Origin: Flavobacterium sp.
Lineage (GTDB): Bacteria > Bacteroidota > Bacteroidia > Flavobacteriales > Flavobacteriaceae
Assembly: GCF_039595935.1 (NCBI RefSeq)
Contig: NZ_JBCNKR010000004.1
Coordinates: forward strand, 1,053,001-1,117,000
DNA: 64,000 nucleotides
Direction: 5' to 3'
Below are positions 1-9,440 of the stretch, piece after piece. Both the position numbers and the translations under genes were made by a program. Position 1 is the stretch's first letter, and every line of letters begins with the position of its first letter. The notes below the pieces were generated by a model. That model was not told the origin of the DNA and searched no databases. It worked only from the letters and a program-made list of their open reading frames with translations.

Positions 1-1063
1 TGTTTTTCAGCATTCTAAAATGCGAGCGCACGGCATGATAAAATGGATATGAAGTATACGGAAGATCATATTCTTCGGCATAACGCATTATAATAGGCGT
101 TATATACGGATAATACGTATGACCAACACCCGGAAAAAGATGATGGGCAACGTGATGTGTAAAGCCTCCGTATAAAAAATTGGCCAGTTTACTATTGGTA
201 CTAAAATCTTTTGTCACAATCATTTGATGTAAAGCCCAGGTTGCAGAAAGATTTCCTTCTTCGTCAATTCCCGGAAAATTAGCATCTTCATCAACATGGG
301 TAGAAACCAAGGCTACAACTCCCAAAACACTTCCTGATAAATGCATGGCAAACCAGCCGCCTAAAACCAAATACCAAGGCTGATTTAAAACGATCATCGG
401 AATAAAAAGGATATAGAACAGATTTATAATTTTTGCTGCAAATAATATAAAAATTTGTTTGGTCGGAATTTCGTCAACAACCTTTTTTACGTAATTGTTT
501 TTCTTCCCAAAAAAATCCTTGAAATCACGAATATAAATCCAATTTAAACTATAAAGCGGATAAATAAACCACATGTAAATGTGCTGGTATTTATGATATT
601 CAAACAACGGACTATTCGGGAAAATTCGTATAATGTCGCTTTGTTTTATATCAATATCCCAATCGGGAACATTTGGGTACGCATGATGAAGATTGATATG
701 ACGGCGCATCCAGAGCCAGTGATTGCTTCCAAAAAGCTCTAAAACATATAAGAACCATTCGTTGTGTTTGGCTTTTTTAAATAAAGCTCCGTGTGCAGCG
801 TCATGAAAGGCATTTATAAAAAGCACAATCATGGTAAATCCGCATAAAATATAAAAGAGGAAAAGTAACGGCGTACTGTTTCCGAAAAACAAAATACAGC
901 CATAAAATAGAAAAAACACAACCAAAAGGCCTAGTGATTTTATAACGTTAAAAAGGTACAATGATGAGTTTTGTAGAATAGTGTCATTTACTTCTGTGCG
1001 CAGCTTCTTAAAAAAATCATCAGAACCAGCTTTTAGATAAACCGGGCGTTTTAATTTTTCCAT
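1..1063 (-). CDS. Fatty acid desaturase, C-terminus cut by the window edge
   Basis: The minus-strand reading frame opens with ATG at 1063 (protein starts MEKLKRPVYLKAG) and runs off the window at base 1, so the C-terminus is missing. It is a membrane di-iron fatty acid desaturase or hydroxylase. The three histidine boxes are visible: HDAAHG, then HINLHH, then HHVAHHLFP near the truncated end. Hydrophobic stretches between the boxes fit membrane segments. Members of this family introduce a double bond into acyl chains of membrane lipids using electrons from ferredoxin or cytochrome b5-like donors. Substrate position cannot be told from the sequence. The gene stands alone, divergent from the next gene. 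Confidence 0.9.
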   Translation of the reverse strand, partial: MEKLKRPVYLKAGSDDFFKKLRTEVNDTILQNSSLYLFNVIKSLGLLVVFFLFYGCILFFGNSTPLLFLFYILCGFTMIVLFINAFHDAAHGALFKKAKHNEWFLYVLELFGSNHWLWMRRHINLHHAYPNVPDWDIDIKQSDIIRIFPNSPLFEYHKYQHIYMWFIYPLYSLNWIYIRDFKDFFGKKNNYVKKVVDEIPTKQIFILFAAKIINLFYILFIPMIVLNQPWYLVLGGWFAMHLSGSVLGVVALVSTHVDEDANFPGIDEEGNLSATWALHQMIVTKDFSTNSKLANFLYGGFTHHVAHHLFPGVGHTYYPYITPIIMRYAEEYDLPYTSYPFYHAVRSHFRMLKN

Positions 1064-1301
1064 AATCGATATTGCTAGAAATTGTAATATCAAATTTAAT
1101 AAAAAAAAGTTAAAATATATGATTTACAGAATTTTGCAGCCAACAAAATCAAAATATTCATTCAGATACTTTTTGCAGATAAAAACATAAAACTCGTAAT
1201 TATATTCAAATCAGCTCTATTTTCTTTAACTTTACGTAAAGCCAGAAAATAACATTTCCAGTTATCACTTTACAGATTACCTACATTCAAATTTCTTAAG
1301 A

Positions 1302-2057
1302 ATGAAAAAAAGAGAAAAACTACAAATCATTAGAAAATTCTACCCTAATGCTTTAACTACCATTGATTTTATAAATAAAATTATTGATTATGTCGAAGAG
1401 AAACTGGATCTCGAACCGGCACAAATTATGTTTGCAGACAGCATTTGCAGCGATGATGTAAACAGTATTCAATATCCGGTAAGAGCAAATGAATTTCTGG
1501 GACCTTTTAAAATGGGCGGCTTAGATGGTTTTCCATTTACTGGATTAACTGGCATGCAGGCTTTTGCCAGCCACGTTCCTGATGATGGAGCGGTTTTTAT
1601 TTACTATGGTCCGCATATTGGAATTTCGAAGGAAGGAAAAATCGGGGAAATAAATCGTTTTGGGCAACACAAACCTTCCAGCTGCTGTGGTGCCGCTCAC
1701 GGCGCATTGCACAAATTAGTACAGAATGATATTAAACCGGGACACATTACCGAGATTGATTATCAAATGAATACTATCGAACAAATTCTTTTCAATCAAA
1801 AAGAAAGAATCTTAAAAGCCGAAATTCCGCTTTACGAAGCCACAGAAATAATTTACGAATCTATCGACAAACGAATTCAGGAATTGATTGAAGGTACAAA
1901 ATACAATTGCAAATATGTTGTTCTTGTTGGTGCCGTTTTAATTAACAGCGACAGCGATATTGGCTCTTTTTCGTCTACCAAAAGATTTGATGTTATTGAT
2001 TTGAAAAAAGGAACAAGAGAAAATGTATTATCGGCTATAAATTTAACTTTAGAATAG
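1302..2057 (+). CDS. LCIB-like beta-carbonic anhydrase domain protein
   Basis: This 251-residue soluble protein has no signal peptide. Three conserved patches match what is known of the LCIB/LCIC family, a divergent beta-carbonic anhydrase group first described in algae: a Cys-Ser-Asp-Asp motif near residue 49, YYGPHIGIS near residue 101, and PSSCCGAAHGA near residue 125. In that family Cys, His and Cys from such patches bind the zinc ion. The likely reaction is CO2/bicarbonate interconversion in the cytoplasm, but some family members are inactive, so activity is inferred. It is monocistronic. A perfect 12-base palindrome, CTTTACGTAAAG at 1230-1241, lies 60 bases upstream and may be an operator. 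Confidence 0.7.
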   Translation: MKKREKLQIIRKFYPNALTTIDFINKIIDYVEEKLDLEPAQIMFADSICSDDVNSIQYPVRANEFLGPFKMGGLDGFPFTGLTGMQAFASHVPDDGAVFIYYGPHIGISKEGKIGEINRFGQHKPSSCCGAAHGALHKLVQNDIKPGHITEIDYQMNTIEQILFNQKERILKAEIPLYEATEIIYESIDKRIQELIEGTKYNCKYVVLVGAVLINSDSDIGSFSSTKRFDVIDLKKGTRENVLSAINLTLE

Positions 2058-2134
2058 AATTAAACTAATCAAAATCATTACATTAGTAAAACCAAAAGAA
2101 TTCTGCTAAACCTTAAATTAACTGCCATAAACCA

Positions 2135-3073
2135 ATGAAAAAAGTAAATTTTACGCTGCTTGTTATTGCATTATTTTTAACTAAATCTTTTTCACAAACC
2201 CAAATTAAGTACGATACTTTATCAGTCGGAAAAATAAAACAGATTATTTCTTATAAAGGAAATCCGGACAACCCCATTATTTTATTTTTACATGGCGGCC
2301 CGGGCAGTTCGAGAATGAATCAGGCCGAAACTTTTACCAATAAACTTCAGGATCATTTCGTGGTCGTGCAATGGGATCAAAGAGATTCTGGCAGAACATT
2401 GACTTTAAACAAATCTACAGAACCTATTACGCTTGAATTAATGGAAAGCGATACTTATGAAGTCGTTCAGCTTTTGCTAAAAAAATTCAATAAAAAGAAA
2501 TTATATCTCGTGGGCGAATCATGGGGAACTGTTTTAGGTTTTTACATGGCCGATAAACATCCGGAGCTTTTAAATGCTTATATTTCTGTTAGTTCTGTAA
2601 TTGACCAGACTAAAAGTGAGAAGTTACTTGTTGATAAATTAAAAGTTGATGCCAAAGACAATCCCAAGGCATTAGAAGAATTAAATACTATCAAAGTTCC
2701 TTTTGAAAACTATGAGCAATTATTATCTTCAAGAAAATGGATGTTTTATTATGACGGACAGCCGCTTCCGGAAGAAAACATTGCTGCCATTAAAGAATAT
2801 CTAAAAAACTGGAGCGATACATGGCTGGTTACATGGAACAAAGCCATCAGTCAAAATCTTTTAAAAGAACTTCCTAAAGTAAAATGCCCTGTTTATTTTA
2901 TTGTAGGTAAAAAAGATTTTCAAACAAATTATAAAATTGCCGAAGAGTATTTTAAAATTCTAAAAGCACCCAAGAAACAAATCTATGAATTTGAAAATTC
3001 AGGACATTCTGTACTAATGGAAAAACCGGAAGAAATTCAAAAGATAATTATTGATGAAATTGCTAAAAACTAG
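2135..3073 (+). CDS. Secreted alpha/beta hydrolase, proline iminopeptidase-like
   Basis: The 312-residue protein begins with a typical signal peptide (about 20 residues ending near SFSQ) and is probably periplasmic or outer-membrane-associated. The oxyanion-hole motif HGGPGSS lies near residue 53, and the nucleophile elbow GESWG near residue 130 supplies the catalytic serine. The final His is probably in NSGHSVLMEKP near residue 290, with the acid in KKDFQ before it. The HGGPGSS plus WDQRDSG pattern is characteristic of the proline iminopeptidase (S33) branch, which removes N-terminal proline or hydrolyses esters and amides. Substrate is not predictable. It starts 77 bases after the carbonic anhydrase-like gene, with no clear functional link. 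Confidence 0.8.
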   Translation: MKKVNFTLLVIALFLTKSFSQTQIKYDTLSVGKIKQIISYKGNPDNPIILFLHGGPGSSRMNQAETFTNKLQDHFVVVQWDQRDSGRTLTLNKSTEPITLELMESDTYEVVQLLLKKFNKKKLYLVGESWGTVLGFYMADKHPELLNAYISVSSVIDQTKSEKLLVDKLKVDAKDNPKALEELNTIKVPFENYEQLLSSRKWMFYYDGQPLPEENIAAIKEYLKNWSDTWLVTWNKAISQNLLKELPKVKCPVYFIVGKKDFQTNYKIAEEYFKILKAPKKQIYEFENSGHSVLMEKPEEIQKIIIDEIAKN

Positions 3074-3286
3074 TATCCTTTTTGTGCATTTTTGGTATTG
3101 AAAAGCCCATCAAATACACATCATTTTTTTGCAGATCAGGCATAAATAAAAGCGTTAGAAGAAATTATTGAAGTTTTGGAGGATTTTAGAAAATCGTCTA
3201 AAAAAAATCCTTTTTGTAATTTGCTTGTTAAAATAAGGATGATCAGCATCTTAAATTTTAACTCCAAACCCATTACCAAATCAATT

Positions 3287-5065
3287 ATGCTAAAATTCAA
3301 TAAACAGTTAAGATATGTTCTATTTGCATTGTTATTTTCTATAGCAGCTTATTGCGGTGAACCTATCATTTATGTAAATCAGGTAGGTTATAATCCTAAA
3401 AGTCCTAAAATAGCGATATTAGGTTTATATAAAGAACCAACAGAAAATAGAAATTTTGATATTATTGATACCAAAACCAATAAAACTGTTTTTACGGCAC
3501 CCATAGGAAAAGCGCAAAATGTCGAAGACTGGAAATTGGGAAAAATATTTTACCAAGCTGATTTTTCATCTTTTGAAAAACCCGGAAATTATAAAATCAC
3601 TTTCAAAATTGCAGATCAAATCTATACGTCGGCCTCTTTTGCTATTGAAGAAAACATATTAGCAAAACGAACTATTTCTTCGATCGTTCATTATTACAAC
3701 AAACAAAGAGCCAATACTCCCGAAGAATTAGACGCCGACAAAAAAATGCTGTTATACGGCAGTACAAAAAGAGTTGATGTTCACGGCGGATGGTGTGATG
3801 CCTCTGGAGATGTGAGCAAGTATTTTTCGCATCTGGCGTATGCCAATTTTGTATCGCCGCAGCAAACACCTTTAGTAACATGGTCTCTGATTAATACTTC
3901 TGAAACCATTTCGAAACAATTACAACAATGGAAAATAAAAGATTCTCTTGATAACGAAGCCATTTGGGGAGCTGATTATATGATGAGATGTCTATCTGAT
4001 CAGGATTATTTTTACATGATTGTTTTCAGTTATTTTGACAAAGATCCATCTGCCAGAAGAATTGTAGGTTTAAAAGCCAATAGCGTTACTACAGATGAAT
4101 ATCAGTCTGCTTTTCGCGAAGGCGGCGGAATGGCGATTGCGGCTCTTGCCCGAATTTCACAATGGAAAAAAAGCGGCGATTTTACTTCTCAGCAATATTT
4201 AGACGGAGCCAAACGTGCTTATGCTCATCTTCTTATAAATAATACCAAATATGATGATGACGGCAAAGAAAATATCATTGATGACTATTGTGCTTTAATG
4301 GCTGCCACTGAATTATGGATTGCTACCAATGATAATTTCTATAAAGATGAGGCCAGAAAATGGGCTCATAAATTGGAGAACCGAATGACCGATAAAGGCT
4401 GGTTTAGAAGCAACGACGGCAATCGTCCGTTTTGGCATGCCGCCGATGCCGGTTTACCAGTCGTGGCATTAACACGTTATTTGAAAAAAGAAAAAGACAG
4501 TAAAGAAATAAGCGAGGCAAAAAATGTTATTAAAAAAGCTTTAGTATATAATCTGGCTGTTACCCAAAATGTAGAAAACCCGTTTGGTTATGCGAGACAA
4601 AGTTTCTTGTTTCATGATAAAGTGCAAGATGGTTTTTTTATTCCGCATGATAATGAAACCGGCTGGTGGTGGCAGGGCGAAAATGCAAGATTAGCGTCTC
4701 TGGCAACAGCAGCAATTGAAGGTGGAAAATTAGTTTCTGTTCCAAAAAAGGATGCTGTAAAAAATCCGCTGGATTTATACGCATCGCAGCAATTATCATG
4801 GATTTTAGGCTGTAATCCTTATTCTGTTTGCTTTTTATATCAATTTGGAGAAACCAATGTTCCGTATATGCATTCTAATTACGGGCATGGTTCTGAAAAA
4901 GGTGGAATCTCAAACGGAATTACCGGCAAAGAAGGAAATCCTGACGGTTCCGGAATTGATTTTAAAATGGATGTTGAAGGCAATGACGAATGGCGCTGGA
5001 CAGAACAATGGATTCCGCATTCAGCATGGTTTTTACAAGCCGTAACAGCTTTGGCTTCAAAGTAA
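3287..5065 (+). CDS. Glycoside hydrolase family 9 protein (endoglucanase-like), secreted
   Basis: I place the start at the ATG at 3287, because a signal peptide (MLKFNKQLRYVLFALLF, then AAYCGEP) begins there; longer readings need a TTG and add a non-signal leader. The mature protein has an N-terminal immunoglobulin-like CelD_N domain (YVNQVGYNPKSPK motif, about residues 28-115) and then the (alpha/alpha)6 GH9 catalytic domain. GGWCDASGDVSKY corresponds to the GH9 motif that carries the catalytic base aspartates. The C-terminal EQWIPHSAWFLQAV region carries the candidate acid glutamate. GH9 enzymes cut beta-1,4-glucans or related glycans. It is followed 10 bases later by a ThuA-like gene, suggesting an operon for extracellular sugar breakdown. 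Confidence 0.85.
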   Translation: MLKFNKQLRYVLFALLFSIAAYCGEPIIYVNQVGYNPKSPKIAILGLYKEPTENRNFDIIDTKTNKTVFTAPIGKAQNVEDWKLGKIFYQADFSSFEKPGNYKITFKIADQIYTSASFAIEENILAKRTISSIVHYYNKQRANTPEELDADKKMLLYGSTKRVDVHGGWCDASGDVSKYFSHLAYANFVSPQQTPLVTWSLINTSETISKQLQQWKIKDSLDNEAIWGADYMMRCLSDQDYFYMIVFSYFDKDPSARRIVGLKANSVTTDEYQSAFREGGGMAIAALARISQWKKSGDFTSQQYLDGAKRAYAHLLINNTKYDDDGKENIIDDYCALMAATELWIATNDNFYKDEARKWAHKLENRMTDKGWFRSNDGNRPFWHAADAGLPVVALTRYLKKEKDSKEISEAKNVIKKALVYNLAVTQNVENPFGYARQSFLFHDKVQDGFFIPHDNETGWWWQGENARLASLATAAIEGGKLVSVPKKDAVKNPLDLYASQQLSWILGCNPYSVCFLYQFGETNVPYMHSNYGHGSEKGGISNGITGKEGNPDGSGIDFKMDVEGNDEWRWTEQWIPHSAWFLQAVTALASK

Positions 5066-5075
5066 AATTTAAACA

Positions 5076-5843
5076 ATGAAAAATTTCTTAATTATATTCA
5101 TGGCAGTTTTCTTCTTTCAGGGAAATTGCACCGCTCAAAAAGCAAAAAGAACAAAGTTCAAAGCGTTGGTTTTATATGAAAATGGCGGACATCATTTGGC
5201 ATTTTCCCAAGCCGCAAAACCATGGCTGAACAAACTGGCAATTGACAGCAGTTTTACGATTGATTATATTGAAAATACTCAAAAAATTAACGAGGCATTT
5301 TTAAAACAATATCAGGTTTTTATTCAATTAGATTATCCTCCGTATACCTGGAGCGAAGAATCGATGAAAGCTTTTGAGAAATATATGAGCAGCGGAAAAG
5401 GCGGCTGGATTGGTCTGCATCACGCTACTTTATTGGGTGAATTTGATGGTTACCCGATGTGGAAATGGTTCTCGGATTTTATGGGTGGAATAAAGTTTGA
5501 GAATTACATTGCGACTTTTGCGAATGCGAAAGTAAATGTTGAAGATAAATTGCATCCGGTTATGAAAGGAATTCCGACCGATTTTTTAATAAATAAAGAA
5601 GAATGGTATACGTATAATAAAAGTCCTCGGGAAAATGTTCACATTTTGGCTTCTGTTGATGAAAATACCTATCAGCCTGATTCAAAAATTAAAATGGGCG
5701 ATCATCCGGTTGTTTGGACGAACGATCATTTTAAATCCCGAAATGTCTATATTTTTATGGGACATGCTCCTGAATTATTCGAAAATGAAGCTTACACTAC
5801 TCTTTTGCGAAATTCTATTTTTTGGGCTGCAAATAAAAAATGA
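5076..5843 (+). CDS. ThuA-like domain protein, secreted
   Basis: The 255-residue protein has a signal peptide (about 20 residues ending NCTAQ) followed by one ThuA-like domain, a class I glutamine amidotransferase-like fold. Family marks include ALVLYENGGHH near the start, GGWIGLHHA in the middle, and FMGHAPELFEN near the end. ThuA proteins are linked to trehalose and other disaccharide conversion, often with dehydrogenases or glycosidases, but the exact reaction for secreted single-domain versions is not settled. The ATG is 10 bases after the GH9 stop codon, so the two are very likely co-transcribed. It ends one base before the convergent phospholipase gene ends. Confidence 0.8.
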   Translation: MKNFLIIFMAVFFFQGNCTAQKAKRTKFKALVLYENGGHHLAFSQAAKPWLNKLAIDSSFTIDYIENTQKINEAFLKQYQVFIQLDYPPYTWSEESMKAFEKYMSSGKGGWIGLHHATLLGEFDGYPMWKWFSDFMGGIKFENYIATFANAKVNVEDKLHPVMKGIPTDFLINKEEWYTYNKSPRENVHILASVDENTYQPDSKIKMGDHPVVWTNDHFKSRNVYIFMGHAPELFENEAYTTLLRNSIFWAANKK

Positions 5844-5844
5844 T

Positions 5845-6666
5845 TTAAAAAATTCCCATGTTTTCAGGTTTGATGGTAAAGCCTAAACGGATCATACTTT
5901 TATGTTCCTGATAATCAATTAAACTTTCGGTATAGCCCACAAACCATTGAAGCGTGACATAATAATTCTCATCTTTATAAGGTTTCCAGTTCAGCTGCGT
6001 CTGCAAAGAACCGTAATTGATAAGACCGCTTCCTTTTCTAAAAAGAACATCTGCGCTCCATCTTCCGGGTTGAATCTGGTAAGTGGCGCTTGCTTCTCCA
6101 TAACCCACATATTGGGTCAATCCGGGATTGTCTTCTTTATCGACCAGCGGAATCCAGCCTCTTAATCCAACTGTCCATCTTGGAGAAACCTGCGATTTTA
6201 ATGAAAAAGCCAGCATATTCCACGTTCTGGAATATATAGAATCCCTTCCGTTTGATTCGTGTTCAAGCGAAATTGTTCCGTAAGTAAGTCTTCCGCCTTT
6301 TAAATAAAACGGACGAACGATGGCAACGCCGGGATTAAAATTTATTTCTGAAAAGGGTTTCGAGCTTGCGTAAATATCCCAAAATGCTTTTTGTGTATAC
6401 ATTAAATAAGGAAAAAATCCGCCCCAAAGAGGTTTTGAATTTAATCGAAGTTTAAAGCTAACCTGATATTTTACATCGGCATTATTTCTCGTAACGGCTT
6501 CGTTTAATGGAATTCCGGTTAAAAAATAATTATCACGATGAACAGAAAAACTATGTTCTTTTAGCAGCGAATCTGCTGCACGGAAATTCTTTTTTTCTTC
6601 TACAATTTGTGAATTTACTTTTATTGAAAATAAAACAATACAAGTCAACAGGTATTTAAAGCGCAT
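5845..6666 (-). CDS. Outer membrane phospholipase A (PldA family)
   Basis: The 273-residue protein begins with a signal peptide (ending near VNSQ) and continues as alternating beta strands of an outer membrane barrel. The catalytic motif HESNGRDS near residue 135 holds the His and Ser of the OMPLA catalytic site. The Asn in SRTWNM follows about 17 residues later, as in the family. The conserved WDIY stretch and FNPG also fit. OMPLA hydrolyses phospholipids in the outer leaflet when membrane asymmetry is lost. It is transcribed alone and convergent with the GH9/ThuA pair, with almost no gap between the stop codons. Confidence 0.85.
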   Translation of the reverse strand: MRFKYLLTCIVLFSIKVNSQIVEEKKNFRAADSLLKEHSFSVHRDNYFLTGIPLNEAVTRNNADVKYQVSFKLRLNSKPLWGGFFPYLMYTQKAFWDIYASSKPFSEINFNPGVAIVRPFYLKGGRLTYGTISLEHESNGRDSIYSRTWNMLAFSLKSQVSPRWTVGLRGWIPLVDKEDNPGLTQYVGYGEASATYQIQPGRWSADVLFRKGSGLINYGSLQTQLNWKPYKDENYYVTLQWFVGYTESLIDYQEHKSMIRLGFTIKPENMGIF

Positions 6667-6772
6667 TTTTATAGTTTAAATTGAGGCCATTTCTTATCTA
6701 ATGGAATAAATTTAAATTATTCGGATAAGTGATATTAACTCAAAAAAAACAAGAATTGACCTCAATAAAATT

Positions 6773-9049
6773 TTAGCATTCTATTTTCAAAGCAAACCAG
6801 CCAAATGCGCGTAATCTTATTTTGTAAAATGAATCCGGTATTATTTTTTCTACCTCTTTCCAGGCTTCTTCCATAAGATTTTCTGCTTCTATGCGACATT
6901 GTTTAAGTGCGCCGCATTCTTCCAGCAATTTGATTACAGAAGCTATTACTGCCGTATCTTTTGGCATTGTCTGAATGGTTTTCCAAATATATTCACGTTT
7001 GTCTAAAGTCAGTAAACCCATTGCTTTTGCAACTGGCATTGTAATTTTTCCAGCGGTAATATCTTCTCCTTTATCTTTAAGGTTGTTTTCATATCCTTCC
7101 AAATTCAAAACATCATCAACTATTTGATAAGCAAGACCAATTGCTTCAAAATAATTGGCCAGCGCTTCTATTTCCTGAGGTTTTCCGCCACCCATAATTC
7201 CTCCTATTTTGGCTAAAGTACAAGCCGGCGCAGCAGTTTTTAAACGATGTATCGAATAAATTCTTTTTTCGAGTATTGAACTGTCTCCATTCTTGACCGC
7301 ATCTGGCATAAGTGAATGAAGTCCGCTGATATCCAAACCCTGTCCGGCATGTGCAGCTCTCATCATTTCAAAATAAAGTTCATAAATTCTTAATCTTACA
7401 TCATCTGAAATTAGTGATTTTTTTACCACTAAATCTCCAAGAAAGTAACATGTATTTCCGGCATTTATCGCAAGTGGTTCTCCATACAAATGATGCAGCG
7501 ACGTACCTCCTCTTCGCGTATCTGAACTATCCTGAACATCATCAACAATCAATGATCCTGAATGTACAAGTTCCGGCATTGCCAGTATATCGATAAAAGG
7601 CTGTGAGTTTCCGCCAACAGCATCTATGCAGGCAAGCAGTACATAAGATCTCCACGCTTTTTTACTGCGATCGACAATTTCCCTGATAGGTTTAATAACC
7701 GATGTAATATATTGTTCTTTGTCTGCCTCACTAAAAAAATCTACACCTACCGGACTATTAACCAGTTTATGAAACTGCTCTTGTGTTGGGTTTAAAGGCA
7801 GTAAAGATTCTACTACTTCCTGCGTGCACTTTCCTACTCCTTTTAAGAAACTCTCAATACTTTCTTTTGTATTAAATCCGGTTCTTTCTGAATAGCCAAC
7901 ACCAGTAACTTTAACTCCCATAAAATTTCCTTCTGCCTTTATACTTCCTTCCCAAAATGCAGGCATAGAAAGAGTGGTTATAAATTCCTGTTCCGGAAAA
8001 TCAACCTCAACAAAAAGAGAAACGTTAAAACTTGGTATTTCAAGCTCCCACGCAACAGGATAGGTTATAAATGTTCTCGCGCTTGTCCAATGCTTTACAG
8101 GTTCAAATGTGTAATCCTCAACGCTGATTCTTTTACCATTTTTATCAATTATAATTCCGGTTCCTCCAGCATATTCACCATTCTTAGTGTTATCAAAAAG
8201 ATCATATAAAGACATTTGAAATCCATTATCCAATTGCAGCGATATCCAGTCCCAGGACATATCGTGTCTAAAATCTTTTACGGCGGTTTCGTCTCCTGAT
8301 TTACTAAATTCATGATCATACCAGCCGCTTCCTTCTACTTTGTAAGTTTTGTTTTGAATTAAAATTTCACCACTTACTTTGCACTTCGGAATAAAATAAT
8401 AAAACATATCTTCTTTCCATATTCCGTATAACTCTCCTTCATTTCCATGTCGCACCGGTTCTATTAAAGGAGTAAATTCCAGTTTACATTCTATTTGATC
8501 TAACGGATTATCCAATAGTAAATGATAATTTCCTTGTTCGTCTTTTTTAAAAGAATTTTGATCGTATTCTAATAAAAGATTGTCTAAAGCTACATTTGCA
8601 GGTTCTTTAAGAAGTCTGTCGGGAAAAGGCACATTTCCTTTTGCATAAACTTCTTTTAAGGCACGATAAAACTGTTTATTAATTGTTTCTTCTTTCTTAT
8701 TCAGAACTTTAAGCGATTCTGCCGGCATGCTTGGGTCAACAAGCGAATCTGTATAATATTTTTGATTGACTTTATCAGATAATGCCCAAATTATAAAATG
8801 TGCGTATGAATAATCATCTGATTCTTCATCTTTTTTAGAAGCTAATCTAAAAAAAGATGCAAATAAAGAAAAGCGATCGCCATCCTTTGAAGTAACATGA
8901 CAATTTTGATACCACCATTCTATAATTGCGCCACGGTGTGGAAGATCATGAATATCTAAATCAATTTTTCCTTCTTCTGGCCAGGTAGTTGGGCGTTGAT
9001 CCAGAATAACTTTTGAATTCGTTTCCTGAGGATTCATTTCATTTTTCAT
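6773..9049 (-). CDS. Fusion: CrtC/AttH lipocalin-like domain + polyprenyl diphosphate synthase
   Basis: This 758-residue protein joins two enzyme families. Residues about 20-385 form an AttH/CrtC lipocalin-like domain, with IEWWYQNCHV, a GWYDHEFSKSG segment and the WDWISLQLDNGFQMSLYDLF stretch that marks the family. Known relatives hydrate isoprenoid double bonds (CrtC, kievitone hydratase) or act in cyclisation. Residues about 395-758 are an all-helical trans-polyprenyl synthase. The first aspartate motif is DDVQDSSDTRRGG near residue 500, the second is DDVLN near residue 645, and GEDITAGKITMP follows. The usual GGKRLRP substrate loop reads KKAWRSY. The likely product is a prenyl diphosphate or a hydrated derivative of it. 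There is no signal peptide, so it is cytoplasmic. The DyP-type peroxidase genes are divergent neighbours. Confidence 0.8.
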   Translation of the reverse strand: MKNEMNPQETNSKVILDQRPTTWPEEGKIDLDIHDLPHRGAIIEWWYQNCHVTSKDGDRFSLFASFFRLASKKDEESDDYSYAHFIIWALSDKVNQKYYTDSLVDPSMPAESLKVLNKKEETINKQFYRALKEVYAKGNVPFPDRLLKEPANVALDNLLLEYDQNSFKKDEQGNYHLLLDNPLDQIECKLEFTPLIEPVRHGNEGELYGIWKEDMFYYFIPKCKVSGEILIQNKTYKVEGSGWYDHEFSKSGDETAVKDFRHDMSWDWISLQLDNGFQMSLYDLFDNTKNGEYAGGTGIIIDKNGKRISVEDYTFEPVKHWTSARTFITYPVAWELEIPSFNVSLFVEVDFPEQEFITTLSMPAFWEGSIKAEGNFMGVKVTGVGYSERTGFNTKESIESFLKGVGKCTQEVVESLLPLNPTQEQFHKLVNSPVGVDFFSEADKEQYITSVIKPIREIVDRSKKAWRSYVLLACIDAVGGNSQPFIDILAMPELVHSGSLIVDDVQDSSDTRRGGTSLHHLYGEPLAINAGNTCYFLGDLVVKKSLISDDVRLRIYELYFEMMRAAHAGQGLDISGLHSLMPDAVKNGDSSILEKRIYSIHRLKTAAPACTLAKIGGIMGGGKPQEIEALANYFEAIGLAYQIVDDVLNLEGYENNLKDKGEDITAGKITMPVAKAMGLLTLDKREYIWKTIQTMPKDTAVIASVIKLLEECGALKQCRIEAENLMEEAWKEVEKIIPDSFYKIRLRAFGWFALKIEC

Positions 9050-9440
9050 GGTTTCAGAGATATTAGTTATTTTTCAAATTCATTTACAATCAGTTATTGT
9101 AAAATTTTACTTTCTTATTATAAAAAGAATGCATTTTTTTATAATAAAATTAATACAAACAAATAATTCTGCTTCACGTATTTACACCTATTTTACTGAA
9201 TTACAATTATTTAACATTTATATTTAATAAAATAGACAGAAAAACTCTAAACTTCTCTCAGCATAATAAAATTTATTCAGCATAAAATCTCTTTTATGCC
9301 TAATAATCTCCGTTTGGTGTCATTTTTTCGGAATCCGCTTTATAACTCGAGTACTTTCGGCTGAAAATAATCACTTAAAAAACACCGCGAAGCCGAAAAC
9401 GGGATAAAAGAGTAAGCAAAATCCAAAAACAAAATCTATT
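9050..9440. promoter_or_regulatory. Divergent intergenic region with candidate operator
   Basis: This 391-base AT-rich gap must hold the promoters of the prenyl synthase fusion (leftward) and the peroxidase pair (rightward). TTTACAAT at 9083-9090 and ATTGTAAA at 9096-9103 form a perfect 8-base inverted repeat with a 5-base spacer. It overlaps the 12-base palindrome GTAAAATTTTAC at 9099-9110. Both lie 34-61 bases before the fusion start codon, a good place for a repressor. Near the other end, TTTCGGCT at 9355-9362 can pair with AGCCGAAA at 9391-9398. No confident -33/-7 promoter was found. Confidence 0.4.

Noticed and set aside
3176..3286. Longer N-terminus of the GH9 protein from a TTG codon
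   Set aside because: It would put 37 non-signal residues before a clear signal peptide. The ATG at 3287 is better.
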